A DNA stretch of 64,000 nucleotides from Dongia mobilis (GCF_004363235.1 NZ_SNYW01000009.1:186001-250000), one strand, 5' to 3'; positions 26,221-36,073 are shown, numbered from the stretch's first letter. Numbers and translations are program-made. Notes: generated by a model not told the origin, from the sequence alone.

Positions 26221-28293
26221 CCGGATGGTCTTCACCACCGCATCTTTCGCGAAGAGATAGAGGAGCACGCGCAGCGCCGTGCCGCGCTCGCTTACCAGCT
26301 CGGGGTCCTTTTCCAGGATCAGGCGTGCGTCATCGCGTGCGATCTGGATCAGGTCGGCATGGGCGGCAAGGTCAGCCAGGTGGAATTCCGGCATACCGCT
26401 CTGCCGCGTACCGAGGAGTTCGCCGGCGCCGCGTAGCTTCAGGTCTTCCTCGGCGATGCGAAAGCCGTCCTCGGTTTCGCGCATGATGGCGAGGCGCGCT
26501 TTCGCGGTTTCGCTCAGGGGCGTCTGGTAGAGCAGAATGCAGCTCGACTTGCCGGTGCCGCGGCCGACCCGGCCGCGCAGCTGGTGGAGCTGGGCAAGAC
26601 CGAAGCGCTCGGCGTGCTCGATTACCATCACGGTCGCTTCCGGGACGTTGACGCCGACCTCGATCACCGTGGTCGCCACCAGGATTTCGATCTCGCCCTT
26701 CTGGAAGCGGGCCATGGTCTGGTCGCGCTCGGCCGCCTTCTGCTGGCCATGCACCAGGCCGACCCGGTCGCCGAAAAGCTGCCGCAACATGTCATAGCGT
26801 TCGGTGGCGGCCGCCAGGTCGACCAGTTCCGATTCATCCACCAGCGGGCAGACCCAGTAGACGCGCGAGCCCTGGCCGACGGCACGGCGCAGGCCGTTGG
26901 CGACCTCGTCGAGGCGGTCGAGCGGGATGGTGCGCGTATCGATCGGCTGGCGCCCGGGGGGCTTTTCGGTCAGGCGCGAGACATCAATATCGCCATAGGC
27001 GGTGAGGGTGAGGGTGCGCGGGATCGGCGTCGCTGTCATGACCAGCAGGTCGACGCCCTTGCCCTTGTCGGCCAGGGCCACCCGTTGCTGCACGCCGAAA
27101 CGATGCTGCTCGTCGACCACGGCGAGGCGCAGATCCTGGAAGGTGATGCTCTCCTGCACCAACGCATGGGTTCCGACCACCAGCCGTATGGCGCCGTCAG
27201 CCAAGCCGTTGAGGATGTTCTCGCGCGCCTTGCCCTTGTCGCGGCCGGTGAGCAATTGCAGGCGAATGCCGGCCGCCTTCGCCAGCGGTTCCAGCGTGGC
27301 GAAATGCTGCCGCGCCAGTATGTCGGTTGGGGCCAGCAGGGCGGCCTGGCCGCCGGCCTCGACCGCGATCAGCATGGCAAACAGGGCCACCACCGTCTTG
27401 CCGCTGCCGACGTCGCCCTGCAGCAGGCGCAGCATGCGCTGCGGTGCCGCCATGTCGCCGGCGATCTCCTCGATCGCCTGGCGCTGCGTATTGGTAAGTT
27501 CATAGGGCAGCTTGGCCTTCACCTTTGCAGTGAGGGCGCCAGTGGCGACGCTCGGCCGCCCGGCGAGGCGCCGGTTGTGCTGGCGGACCAGGGCAAGCGC
27601 CACCTGCGAAGCCAGTACCTCGTCATAGGCGAGGCGCTGGCGCGAAAGGGTGGCGGGCGAAAGATCCGACGGCGCCGCCGGGCGGTGCACCTGCTCGACC
27701 GCCTGCTTCCATTTAGGCCAGGCATGGCGCTTCACCACATGGGGATCGATCCATTCCGGCATCTCCGGCGCGCGCTCGAGCGCCGCCTGTATCGCCTTCA
27801 GCACCATGCGCTGGGTAAGGCCGGCGGTGAGGCCATAGGTGGGCTCCAGTTCCCTGATCTCGCCAACCCGCTCTACCGGCAGGATGTAATCCGGATGCAC
27901 CATGTTGAGGGTGCCGGCATAACGCTCGACCTTGCCGGAAACCAGACGCCACTCCCCCGGCGGCAGCAGGTTCTTGAGATAGTCGCCACGCGGATTGAAA
28001 AAGACCAAATCGACCGCCCCGGTCTCGTTGACGCAGGAGACTCGATAGGGCTGGCGCGGCCGCTTCGGCTCCAGATGGACCGTCACCTGGACCTTGAGGG
28101 TTACCGTGGCACCATCCGCCACCGTGTCGATGGGCGGCTCGTGCTGGCGGGCCAGGAGACCCATGGGCAGGTGCCAGAGCAGGCCGGCGACATGGGGGCC
28201 GGTCAATTTCTCGAACAATTTCCCCAGCCTGGGGCCAATCCCCGGCAGGCTGGTCACCGGCGCAAAGAGCGGGTAAAGGAGTTGCGGTCGCAC
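26212..28293 (-). CDS. recG: ATP-dependent DNA helicase RecG
   Basis: A 693-residue RecG of normal length. The N-terminal wedge/OB domain begins near LPGIGPRLGKLFEKL. The SF2 motor has Walker A GDVGSGKT near 291-298, a DEQHRFG motif II near 390, TATPIPRTL, and motif VI QLRGRVGRG followed by the RecG-type C-terminal region. It reverses stalled replication forks and branch-migrates Holliday junctions. It is divergent from sdhE/mfd across about 76 bases, a grouping common in alphaproteobacteria. Confidence 0.97.
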   Translation of the reverse strand: MRPQLLYPLFAPVTSLPGIGPRLGKLFEKLTGPHVAGLLWHLPMGLLARQHEPPIDTVADGATVTLKVQVTVHLEPKRPRQPYRVSCVNETGAVDLVFFNPRGDYLKNLLPPGEWRLVSGKVERYAGTLNMVHPDYILPVERVGEIRELEPTYGLTAGLTQRMVLKAIQAALERAPEMPEWIDPHVVKRHAWPKWKQAVEQVHRPAAPSDLSPATLSRQRLAYDEVLASQVALALVRQHNRRLAGRPSVATGALTAKVKAKLPYELTNTQRQAIEEIAGDMAAPQRMLRLLQGDVGSGKTVVALFAMLIAVEAGGQAALLAPTDILARQHFATLEPLAKAAGIRLQLLTGRDKGKARENILNGLADGAIRLVVGTHALVQESITFQDLRLAVVDEQHRFGVQQRVALADKGKGVDLLVMTATPIPRTLTLTAYGDIDVSRLTEKPPGRQPIDTRTIPLDRLDEVANGLRRAVGQGSRVYWVCPLVDESELVDLAAATERYDMLRQLFGDRVGLVHGQQKAAERDQTMARFQKGEIEILVATTVIEVGVNVPEATVMVIEHAERFGLAQLHQLRGRVGRGTGKSSCILLYQTPLSETAKARLAIMRETEDGFRIAEEDLKLRGAGELLGTRQSGMPEFHLADLAAHADLIQIARDDARLILEKDPELVSERGTALRVLLYLFAKDAVVKTIRSG

Positions 28294-28369
28294 GAGAATC
28301 CGGGTCCGGCTGCTGCTGGAAACGGGGGGACTCTATGCGCCAAAGGCTTGTGAGGGAAGGGTTTCGGCG

Positions 28370-28645
28370 ATGGCCGACGCGACCTATCTGCGGAAGAAGC
28401 TGCTGTTTCAGTGCCAGCATCGCGGCACAAGGGAGCTGGACCTGGTGCTGGGTCCCTTCGCGCAAGCCAATCTCGAGACGATGGATAGAGACGAGTTGCT
28501 GGCCTTGGCTGCATTCCTGAACGAACCCGATCCCGACATCTATGACTGGCTGACCGGTCACACGACCTTGCCGGACCGCCTGCGCAGCCCGGCCATCGAC
28601 CGGCTGGTTGCCCTCGGCCGGGCACGGCTGGGCGGGCAGGGCTGA
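28370..28645 (+). CDS. sdhE: FAD assembly factor SdhE
   Basis: A 91-residue protein with the SdhE signature RGxxE at residues 18-22 (Arg18-Gly19-Thr-Arg-Glu22) and the following LDLVLGPF. SdhE promotes covalent attachment of FAD to succinate dehydrogenase flavoprotein in the cytoplasm. The length and the all-helical pattern (MDRDELLALAAFL, EPDPDIYDWLTG) fit the family. It lies 4 bases before mfd, so the two are probably co-transcribed. Confidence 0.95.
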   Translation: MADATYLRKKLLFQCQHRGTRELDLVLGPFAQANLETMDRDELLALAAFLNEPDPDIYDWLTGHTTLPDRLRSPAIDRLVALGRARLGGQG

Positions 28646-28649
28646 TCCA

Positions 28650-31600
28650 ATGAAGACGAAATTGCCGTTCGATTTGCCGCAAGCGGGCCGCCATGAAATC
28701 GGTGGCGTTCCCGATGGGTATGACGCCCAGCTCGTGGCCGGCATCGCCCGGGCGCGGTCCGTCAACGGCGTGATTCATGTCGCCCGTGACGATCTGCGCC
28801 TGGCTCGGATGGTCGACGCGCTACGTTTCCTGGCGCCGGACCTCGAGGTCCTGGCATTCCCCGCCTGGGACTGCCTGCCCTATGACCGCGCCTCGCCGCA
28901 CCGGGACATCCTGGCGGCACGGATCGAGGTGCTTTCCCAGCTGGCAGCTGCCGGTGCCAGTGGCCGGCCCCTGCCGCTCGTGGTGACTACCGTCGCCGCC
29001 ATGCTGCAGAAGGTGCCGGCTGCCGCGGCCTTCAAGGGGGCGACGCTTGATCTCGCGAAAGGCGGCGAGGTGCCGCAGGAGAAGCTGGTCGAATACCTGC
29101 TCGGCAACGGTTATCTGCGCAATGCGACGGTTTCGGAACCGGGCGAGTTCTCAGTCCGCGGTGGGATCATCGACCTCTATCCGCCGGGAACGGCGCAGCC
29201 GTTGCGCATCGATTTCTTCGGTGACGAGATCGAGGACATCCGTACCTTCGACCCACTGACCCAGCGCAGCCTGGAAAAGCTCGAGAGATTCTCGATCAAG
29301 CCGGTCAACGAGGTGACTCTGACTCCCGCCGCGATCGAGGCCTTCCGCACGGGCTATCGCGAGACCTTTGGCACCAGCGGCACCGACGACCCGCTCTACG
29401 AGGCGATCAGTGCCGGCCGGCATTACCCCGGCATGGAGCATTGGCTGCCCTTGTTCGGGACGCCCCTGGTGCCGCTCGACGCCTATCTGCCCCAGGCCAT
29501 CGTCACGCTGGATCACCAGGCGGATGACGCCCGCAATGCACGCCTCGACACCATCAAGGATTTCCACGCCGCCCGCAGTGAATTGCAGCGCGCCGAGCGG
29601 GAATCCGGATCGCCGGTCTACCGGGCCCTGCCGGTCGCCGATCTTTATCTGGGCGAGGCGGAGTGGCGCAATCTCGGCCGCAAGCACCTGGTTCTGGCCT
29701 TCCACCATTTCGGCAAGGGGGCGGCCACGGAGTTGTCCGCCGGCGGCGCGCCCGGCCTAAATTTCGCCGAGGCGCGGACCAATCCGGACGTCAATATCTA
29801 TGACGCCGCTGCCAGGGCGATCCGTACCGAACAGCAGGCGGGCAGGCGCGTGCTGCTGACGGCGGTGAGCCAGGGGGCCGTCGAACGCATCGGGCATCTG
29901 CTCGCCGAGCATGGCCTTGCCAAACAGGTCGCCGTGACGAGCCTCGCCGAGTTCCTGGCTTGGCCGCGCGATACATTGGGCCGGGCTGCCTTGGGGCTTG
30001 AGACCGGATTCAATGCCGAAGGCCTGCTGGTAGTGACCGAGCAGGATATTCTGGGCGACCGCCTCACGCGCACGGTCTCCCGGAAGCGCAAGAGCGAGAC
30101 CTTCCTGGCGGAACTTGCCAATTTCAGCGCCGGGGATTTCGTCGTCCATGTCGATCATGGCATCGGCCGCTACGAAGGGCTGGAGACACTTGATGTTGGT
30201 GGCGCACCGCATGACTGCCTGCGCCTGACCTATGCCGGCAATGACAAGCTCTATGTGCCGGTCGAGAATATCGAGGTCCTCTCCCGCTATGGCGGCGAGG
30301 AGGCCATCGTCGAACTGGACAAGCTGGGCGGTGCTGCCTGGCAGGCGCGCAAGGCCCGCGTCAAGCAGCGCATCCGCGATATCGCCGCGCATCTCATGAA
30401 AGTGGCGGCGCAGCGCGCCATTAAGGAATCGGATCCCCTGACGGCGCCGGCCGGGCTGTTCGACGAATTCTGCGCGCGATTCCCCTATGCCGAGACCGAG
30501 GATCAGCAGCGCGCGATCGACGATGTGCTGACCGACATGGCCTCAGGCAAGCCGATGGACCGCCTGGTCTGCGGCGATGTCGGCTTCGGCAAGACCGAGG
30601 TGGCGCTTCGCGCCGCGTTCGTTGCCGCCATGGGTGGCAAGCAGGTCGCCGTAGTGACGCCGACCACCTTGCTCTGCCGCCAGCATTTCAAGAATTTCAG
30701 CGAACGTTTCCGCGGCTTTCCGCTGAAGGTGCGCCAGCTGTCGCGCCTGGTCGGCGCCAAGGAAACCAGGGAGATCAAGCAGGAGCTGAAAGAGGGCAAG
30801 GTCGATATCGTCATCGGTACCCATGCCCTACTGGCGAAATCCATCGAATTCGCCGATCTCGGTCTCCTAATCGTCGACGAGGAACAGCATTTCGGAGTCA
30901 GCCAGAAGGAGCGGCTGAAGGAACTTCGCGGCGACATCCATGTACTGACCCTGACCGCGACGCCCATCCCGCGCACGCTACAACTGGCCTTGACCGGCAT
31001 CCGCGAGATGAGCCTCATCACCACTGCGCCAGTCGACCGCCTCGCGGTGCGCACCTTCGTGCTGCCCTTCGATCCGGTGGTGATCCGCGAAGCGATCCTG
31101 CGCGAGCAGTTCCGGGGCGGGCAGATCTTCTATGTCTGCCCGCGCATCGAGGATCTCGACATGGTTGCTGAACGCATCCGCAAGCTTGTGCCGGAGGTAA
31201 AGATCGTCACTGCCCATGGCCAGATGCCGGCAACCGCATTGGAGAAGGCGATGACCGCCTTCTATGACCGCAGCTATGACCTGCTGCTGGCGACCAACAT
31301 CATCGAAAGCGGCCTTGACATCCCGACCGCGAACACGATGATCATTCACCGCGCCGACATCCTCGGCCTTGCCCAGCTCTACCAGCTCCGGGGCCGCATC
31401 GGCCGCTCAAAGCTGCGCGGCTACTGCTATCTCACCACCATTCCCAACAAGGCGCTGACGCAATCGGCCGAGAAGCGGCTCGAAGTCATGCAGACTCTCG
31501 ACCAATTGGGGGCTGGCTTCACGCTGGCCAGCCACGACCTCGATATCCGCGGCGCCGGCAACCTACTTGGCGAGGAGCAATCGGGCCAGGTGCGCGAGGT

Positions 31601-32129
31601 CGGCGTCGAACTCTACCAGTCGCTGCTCGAGGAAGCCGTCATGGAGGCGCGGGGGCAGGCGCGGGAAGCGCAGAAACAGGATTGGGCGCCGCAAATCAAT
31701 CTCGGTACCTCGGTCCTCATCCCGGAAGACTACGTCACCGATCTTTCCGTCCGCCTCGGCCTCTATCGCCGCATCGCGACGCTCGAAAACGACCAGGAGG
31801 CCGAAGCATTCGCCGCCGAGATGATCGACCGCTTCGGCAAGCTGCCGGTCGAGGTCGAGAACCTGCTGAAGATCGTCGCGGTCAAGCGGCTCTGCCGTGC
31901 CGCGGGCGTCGAGCGGATCGAAGCGGGGCCCAAGGGCGCCGTACTTGCCTTCCGTCACAACAAGTTTGCCAAGCCCGATAGGCTGATCGATTTCATTGCG
32001 CGCCGCTCCGACATCATGTCGGTCCGGCCGGACCAGAGGCTGGTCTATCGCCAGGAATGGCTGGATGCCGATGCCCGCGTCGCCGGCGTGCGCAAGATCA
32101 TGGACAAACTGGCGGAACTCGCGGCGTGA
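28650..32129 (+). CDS. mfd: Transcription-repair coupling factor Mfd
   Basis: A 1159-residue Mfd. The start is the ATG at 28650, 4 bases after the sdhE stop. The UvrB-like N-terminal modules are followed by the RNA polymerase interaction domain (FSAGDFVVHVDHGIGRYEGL, near 490-510). The RecG-like translocase has Walker A GDVGFGKT at 642-649, DEEQ at 743-746, TATPIPRTL and QLRGRIGRS; the autoinhibitory D7 domain is at the end. It removes RNA polymerase stalled at lesions and recruits UvrA. It ends 3 bases before the convergent frnE stop. Confidence 0.97.
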   Translation: MKTKLPFDLPQAGRHEIGGVPDGYDAQLVAGIARARSVNGVIHVARDDLRLARMVDALRFLAPDLEVLAFPAWDCLPYDRASPHRDILAARIEVLSQLAAAGASGRPLPLVVTTVAAMLQKVPAAAAFKGATLDLAKGGEVPQEKLVEYLLGNGYLRNATVSEPGEFSVRGGIIDLYPPGTAQPLRIDFFGDEIEDIRTFDPLTQRSLEKLERFSIKPVNEVTLTPAAIEAFRTGYRETFGTSGTDDPLYEAISAGRHYPGMEHWLPLFGTPLVPLDAYLPQAIVTLDHQADDARNARLDTIKDFHAARSELQRAERESGSPVYRALPVADLYLGEAEWRNLGRKHLVLAFHHFGKGAATELSAGGAPGLNFAEARTNPDVNIYDAAARAIRTEQQAGRRVLLTAVSQGAVERIGHLLAEHGLAKQVAVTSLAEFLAWPRDTLGRAALGLETGFNAEGLLVVTEQDILGDRLTRTVSRKRKSETFLAELANFSAGDFVVHVDHGIGRYEGLETLDVGGAPHDCLRLTYAGNDKLYVPVENIEVLSRYGGEEAIVELDKLGGAAWQARKARVKQRIRDIAAHLMKVAAQRAIKESDPLTAPAGLFDEFCARFPYAETEDQQRAIDDVLTDMASGKPMDRLVCGDVGFGKTEVALRAAFVAAMGGKQVAVVTPTTLLCRQHFKNFSERFRGFPLKVRQLSRLVGAKETREIKQELKEGKVDIVIGTHALLAKSIEFADLGLLIVDEEQHFGVSQKERLKELRGDIHVLTLTATPIPRTLQLALTGIREMSLITTAPVDRLAVRTFVLPFDPVVIREAILREQFRGGQIFYVCPRIEDLDMVAERIRKLVPEVKIVTAHGQMPATALEKAMTAFYDRSYDLLLATNIIESGLDIPTANTMIIHRADILGLAQLYQLRGRIGRSKLRGYCYLTTIPNKALTQSAEKRLEVMQTLDQLGAGFTLASHDLDIRGAGNLLGEEQSGQVREVGVELYQSLLEEAVMEARGQAREAQKQDWAPQINLGTSVLIPEDYVTDLSVRLGLYRRIATLENDQEAEAFAAEMIDRFGKLPVEVENLLKIVAVKRLCRAAGVERIEAGPKGAVLAFRHNKFAKPDRLIDFIARRSDIMSVRPDQRLVYRQEWLDADARVAGVRKIMDKLAELAA

Positions 32130-32144
32130 AGGTCATGACGCCGC
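32121..32144. other. Hairpin spanning convergent mfd and frnE stop codons
   Basis: GCGGCGT (32121-32127) pairs perfectly with ACGCCGC (32138-32144) around a 10-base loop that contains the mfd stop. There is no T-run, so intrinsic termination is doubtful; it is the only structure between the two genes. Confidence 0.3.
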
Positions 32145-32780
32145 GCGCTCGCGGTCGTCCTCTTTGGCGAGGTCGAACATGTTGTAGAGCACTTCCGGCT
32201 CCTGGGCGCCGGAAAGGCCGAAGCGACCGTTGAAGATGAGATAGGGGACACCGGTGATGCCGAGGCGGCGCGACTGGAAGTCCTCGTTGAGGGCGGTGTC
32301 GATCTCCGGCAAGCCGTCGACGGCGGCATGGGCCACGTCGTCCGGCAGGCCGACATCGCCAGCAAGGCGGATGAGGGCATCGGCATCGCCGATATCCACG
32401 CCTTCCGTGAAATAAGCGGCGAACAGCCGGTCCAGCATCAGCCCGTCGCGCCCCAGCCTTGCCGCCGCCTGGACGAGACGATGTGAACGCAACGTGTTGG
32501 GCGTCCGCTTTACGAGGTCGAAGCGGAACGCAATTCCCTCCTGTTGACCGACCCGTGCCACATTGTCGAAGACCCGCTGTGCCCGATCGAGGCTGCCGAA
32601 TTTCGCTTGCATGTATTGCTGCCGGTCGATGCCGGACATCGGCATGCCGGGATTGAGCTGGAACGCCCGCCAGCGCAGGCTGAGGCCCGGCTGCGGCCGC
32701 GCGCTGAGGGCGCGCATCAGCCGACGCTTGCCGATATAGCACCAGGGGCAGACCGTGTCGGCGAAGATTTCCAGCAGCAT
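32133..32780 (-). CDS. DsbA-family thioredoxin-fold oxidoreductase (FrnE-like)
   Basis: A 215-residue DsbA-like protein without signal peptide. The active site Cys11-Pro-Trp-Cys14 follows the first beta-strand (LLEIFADTV), and the cis-Pro segment GITGVPYLIFNGRFGLSGAQ is near the C-terminus, as in FrnE and polyketoid isomerase-like proteins. It should catalyse cytoplasmic thiol-disulfide exchange. It lies downstream of the dimethylformamidase genes on the same strand with a 77-base gap, and converges on mfd. The physiological partner is unknown. Confidence 0.92.
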   Translation of the reverse strand: MLLEIFADTVCPWCYIGKRRLMRALSARPQPGLSLRWRAFQLNPGMPMSGIDRQQYMQAKFGSLDRAQRVFDNVARVGQQEGIAFRFDLVKRTPNTLRSHRLVQAAARLGRDGLMLDRLFAAYFTEGVDIGDADALIRLAGDVGLPDDVAHAAVDGLPEIDTALNEDFQSRRLGITGVPYLIFNGRFGLSGAQEPEVLYNMFDLAKEDDRERAAS

Positions 32781-32857
32781 GGCCGGATTGTTTCACGCGG
32801 GCAGGTTGGGAGGCAAGGCCCCTGCCTGACCCTCCCCCCCCCATCCGGGCGAGGGAG

Positions 32858-35083
32858 TTAGGCGAACGGTTCCGGGTCCAGAAACCGCTTCAGGACGTTC
32901 CGGGTCAGGCGCGAGACATTGTTGTCATAATGGTTGTGAGCGAGGGCGGAGGCCCAGGCGATGGAGCCGGTCGCAAAGACCGCACCGCCGGATCGCGTTT
33001 CGAAGAATACCAGTTCCGCCCGGCAGCGGTCGCTCTCGATGGCGTCCAACCCCGGAAAGCCCGCCAGCAATTCCTCAGGCGTCAGCAGGAAGGTGTTCGA
33101 GTGCTCGACTGATCTGGCGAGGATGAGGGCATGCCGGGGCGTTCCCAGTTCCGGGTCACTGGCGTCGAGTTCGAGGCCGGCCGCCCCGCCCAGGATGCCG
33201 AAATCGCCGATCCGCTCATCATCGCCGATACCGGAAAAAATGAAACGAGCCCGCGGATCGAAGGAATCGGCCAGTCGGACGTAGTAGGAACTGGCGTCGA
33301 ATCCCTCGGTCACGAAACCAACCCCCAGCATCTTCTGCGGCGCGCGGCCCTGGCTCCGCCATAGCCCGCCGAACTCGCCACCCCAGGCATGGAAGCGCTC
33401 GCCCGGCGGCAATTCATAGCAGCGCGTACCGGCCTCGCCGCGCCGGAGCTCGATGGCACCCGGCCAGTCGGCGTGGGTGGCGATGCGCCAATAAAACCCA
33501 TTTCCGCCGGTATAGATGATGCGGCCGGCCTTCTGCTGGTAGGTCTCGAAGGCATCGAGCATCGCCGTGCTATGGTATTCGGGGTGCGTTCCCGTCATCA
33601 CGCAATGATAGTTCTTGAGCAGGTCATAACCCTCTTCATGCAGCCGATCGTCGGTGATGACGTCATAAGGTTGGCCGATGCCGTGCAGCCAGTCGATGAT
33701 GTGGAGATCCGCGTTGAAGTTCCAGATGGCGCGCTTGGGTCTGGTGTTCAGGATCGGCCGGTGCCAGCTGGAATGGCAAGCACCCGAACCGTCGCGGTGC
33801 CGGTCATAGAGCGAGACGCCATAATCGCGCCGATCCTTCAGGAACTGCTCGGCCGGGCCCAGTTCCAGCAGCGACCCGTAACAAACTTCCGAGAGCGCAT
33901 CCTCATAGCCGTGATGCGAATTGGCATAGGCGAGATAGGTATAGGTCGAGGCGAGGAAGGCGAGGGAGGCCGTTGCCTTGCCCTTGGGCGGCAGGACGAA
34001 GAACGGCACCACGTCCTCGCCGCCATCCGTCGTGGTCAATTCGCAGCCATAGACTCCGCTGGGGAGGTTCGCCGGCAGGGCCCAGGAAAAATCCGTTTCC
34101 CAGCCCATATCGTAGAGATCGTCGCAGTGAAAATGGATAGCGCCATAGAGGTCGGGCCGCTCGCGCCAATTGAGGGTCTCGCCACGCCAATGCGCACCGG
34201 TGACGGCGCGGGTCGGCAGGTTGACGATCTCCGCGTCGTGGCCGTGTCCGGAGAGATCGCGTAGTTCGCGCCCGCCCATATCGCGGCTGAAATCCCAACT
34301 CAGATAGCGATTGACCTTCTTGCTGGTCGGATAGCCGATCGCCGTGAAATCCAGCTCGCCTTCAAAGATGGCCGGCGCCTCGATCTTGCCGTCGAAATGC
34401 AGTGACGACTGCCGGCGCCTGTCGGCAGCGAGCGTGACGCTGGCCGCGGCACTCACATAGGCGCCGGCAAGATCGCGGAGGTCGAATTCTACCTCGGCTT
34501 CGACAAGCCGATCGGCGATTTCGCCAAAAGCTGGCTCGAGGGCCGTCTGGCACAGCACCAGGCGGCCACCTTGCGCATCGACAAAGAGGCTCAGCCGATA
34601 CCAGCGGCCGGCCAGCAGGGGCGTTTCGCTGCTGATTGCGATGCGGCCGTCGCCATCGTTCAGTTCTGCGGCTGCGGCCCCCGACCGGTCGAGCCCGAGG
34701 ACAAGGCCGCGCTGTCGTCCGGATGCGTCGGCGACTGCCTCCTGCCAGGCCAGGACAGTCTGTTTCGCCTCCTTCGCCGGGGCGGTCGGCATGACCAGGG
34801 CAACCAGGGTAAAGCCGCCTGCGAGCGGCATTTCCGCCGGGACCTTCGTCACGACATAGGAGCCGATATCTGTTGCCTGCTTGCGGCCTGGATAGTTGCC
34901 ATTGACCCGGGCGTCGATCGGCTGTGCCTTGTAGCCTGGGCTGTCCGGCCCGTCATCTCCACAGATCAGGCGCACGATGCGCGCGTTGAAGCTTTGCGCG
35001 CCACCCTCGCAGGATACCTTGAAATCAAGGCGCTCGCCGGGGCGCGCCGATGGCCGATCCGTATAGCCGGTGATATTCAGCAT
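32858..35083 (-). CDS. N,N-dimethylformamidase, large subunit
   Basis: A 741-residue protein close in length to the characterised Paracoccus DMFase large subunit (about 760). An N-terminal jelly-roll/lectin-like part (1-280) precedes the catalytic part (about 300-741). The known enzyme holds one iron through two tyrosines and a glutamate (Tyr399, Tyr440, Glu521, from memory). Here Tyr381 or Tyr383 (TYTYLAY), Tyr421 (YGVSLYD) and Glu502 (HPEYHS) are the likely equivalents; the Tyr421-Glu502 spacing of 81 equals 440-521. The enzyme hydrolyses dimethylformamide to dimethylamine and formate. The small-subunit gene lies 7 bases upstream. The natural substrate here may be another amide. Confidence 0.88.
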   Translation of the reverse strand: MLNITGYTDRPSARPGERLDFKVSCEGGAQSFNARIVRLICGDDGPDSPGYKAQPIDARVNGNYPGRKQATDIGSYVVTKVPAEMPLAGGFTLVALVMPTAPAKEAKQTVLAWQEAVADASGRQRGLVLGLDRSGAAAAELNDGDGRIAISSETPLLAGRWYRLSLFVDAQGGRLVLCQTALEPAFGEIADRLVEAEVEFDLRDLAGAYVSAAASVTLAADRRRQSSLHFDGKIEAPAIFEGELDFTAIGYPTSKKVNRYLSWDFSRDMGGRELRDLSGHGHDAEIVNLPTRAVTGAHWRGETLNWRERPDLYGAIHFHCDDLYDMGWETDFSWALPANLPSGVYGCELTTTDGGEDVVPFFVLPPKGKATASLAFLASTYTYLAYANSHHGYEDALSEVCYGSLLELGPAEQFLKDRRDYGVSLYDRHRDGSGACHSSWHRPILNTRPKRAIWNFNADLHIIDWLHGIGQPYDVITDDRLHEEGYDLLKNYHCVMTGTHPEYHSTAMLDAFETYQQKAGRIIYTGGNGFYWRIATHADWPGAIELRRGEAGTRCYELPPGERFHAWGGEFGGLWRSQGRAPQKMLGVGFVTEGFDASSYYVRLADSFDPRARFIFSGIGDDERIGDFGILGGAAGLELDASDPELGTPRHALILARSVEHSNTFLLTPEELLAGFPGLDAIESDRCRAELVFFETRSGGAVFATGSIAWASALAHNHYDNNVSRLTRNVLKRFLDPEPFA

Positions 35084-35090
35084 GACCTGA

Positions 35091-35429
35091 TCATGGCTCC
35101 GGCGGCAGATCCCGGTCGCGGAGTTCCTGGCCGGTCAGGCGCTGCCAGCGCAGCTTGAAGACCTCCCATTCCGCCTCCAACTTGCTGGCAAAGACATGAC
35201 CGGTGGGAGTCACCGGATCCTGTGGCCGGCGCCCCAATTGCGCGAGGCGCCAGGGGCCAAAGCGCCCGTCGCGCAGCAGCACGTAATGTCCCTCAAATGG
35301 CTCGGAACGCATGCGGTTGAGGATGCGCTGCAGTTCGGCGCTATGGCGCCCAAAGGGCTTGCGCCTGAATTCGGCGACGAGGTCAAGACGGGTCGGGTCG
35401 ATTTCATACATGGCGGCGCAGCCTAGCAT
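35091..35429 (-). CDS. N,N-dimethylformamidase, small subunit
   Basis: A small (112-residue) basic protein directly upstream of the large subunit gene, 7 bases apart, as in known two-subunit DMFases. The conserved-looking core is RILNRMRSEPFEGHYVLL and RFGPWRLAQLGRRP, a mostly helical pattern fitting the reported small subunit that packs on the large one. The identification depends strongly on context. The ATG at 35411 (MYEIDPTR) is an alternative start; the 35429 ATG has AAGGTGA close upstream. The protein is a little shorter than the ~130-residue known subunits. Confidence 0.75.
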   Translation of the reverse strand: MLGCAAMYEIDPTRLDLVAEFRRKPFGRHSAELQRILNRMRSEPFEGHYVLLRDGRFGPWRLAQLGRRPQDPVTPTGHVFASKLEAEWEVFKLRWQRLTGQELRDRDLPPEP

Positions 35430-35497
35430 TCACCTTGCCAGCTGGTCCATCGCATGGAATGTATTCCGTGCAGCGAGAATCGCGGGGGAGTTAGTGC

Positions 35498-36073
35498 GTG
35501 GCGCCGGAAGGAGATGTGGCTGGCAACGGCCTGGTCTTGACTGACTTGACCTCGCCACTGGTTCGAGAACTGCACCGCTATTGGAACGAGATCAAGGGCG
35601 ACAGGCGCTGGCCGGCCAAGCGGGATTTCGACCCAGCCGCCGTCAGGCGGCTGCTGCCCTATCTGACGATCGAGGAAGTCCATCGCGATCCGCTGCGCAT
35701 CCGCTTTCGCCTCGTCGGCACGGAACAGGCTCGCTTTGCCGGCCTCGACTATACCGGGTGCTGGCTGCACGAACTGCCATGGCATCCGGCCGTGATCCAG
35801 GATCTGCTCGGCCAGTATCGACGCTTGCTGGCTGCGGGCGAACCGGTATTCGGCGCATCCCGCTACAGTTGGGCTGACGGTTTCGAAAAGTCCTTCGAAT
35901 GGGGCCTGTTTCCATTTGGCGATGGCGGGGACCGGATCGACCATGTCCTCGGCATCGAGGACTTCTCAGGCATCGATCGCGAGCGGCTGGAGCGATTGCT
36001 CGAAGGCAATAACGGGAAATTGCGCCATGCGCGACCGATGGCAGCCGGCGGCGGGCAGCCGAAGCCTCTCTGA
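35498..36073 (+). CDS. PAS_5-domain protein
   Basis: A 191-residue protein that is nearly all one PAS domain of the PF07310 type common in Rhodospirillales. The family pattern is W..I...RRWPAKRDFDPAAVRRLLPYL, then RIRFRLVGTEQARFAGLDYTG. There is no output domain, so it probably works as a stand-alone sensor or adaptor whose ligand and partner are unknown. The start is a GTG at 35498; a second GTG at 35516 follows a GGAAGGAGAT sequence and could be used. It is convergent with the aminotransferase at 36074, with the two stops directly adjacent. Confidence 0.87.
   Translation: MAPEGDVAGNGLVLTDLTSPLVRELHRYWNEIKGDRRWPAKRDFDPAAVRRLLPYLTIEEVHRDPLRIRFRLVGTEQARFAGLDYTGCWLHELPWHPAVIQDLLGQYRRLLAAGEPVFGASRYSWADGFEKSFEWGLFPFGDGGDRIDHVLGIEDFSGIDRERLERLLEGNNGKLRHARPMAAGGGQPKPL

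Noticed and set aside
26584-28353. 589-codon frame antisense to recG
   Set aside because: recG carries all helicase motifs; the opposing frame reads as His/Gln/Arg-rich shadow.
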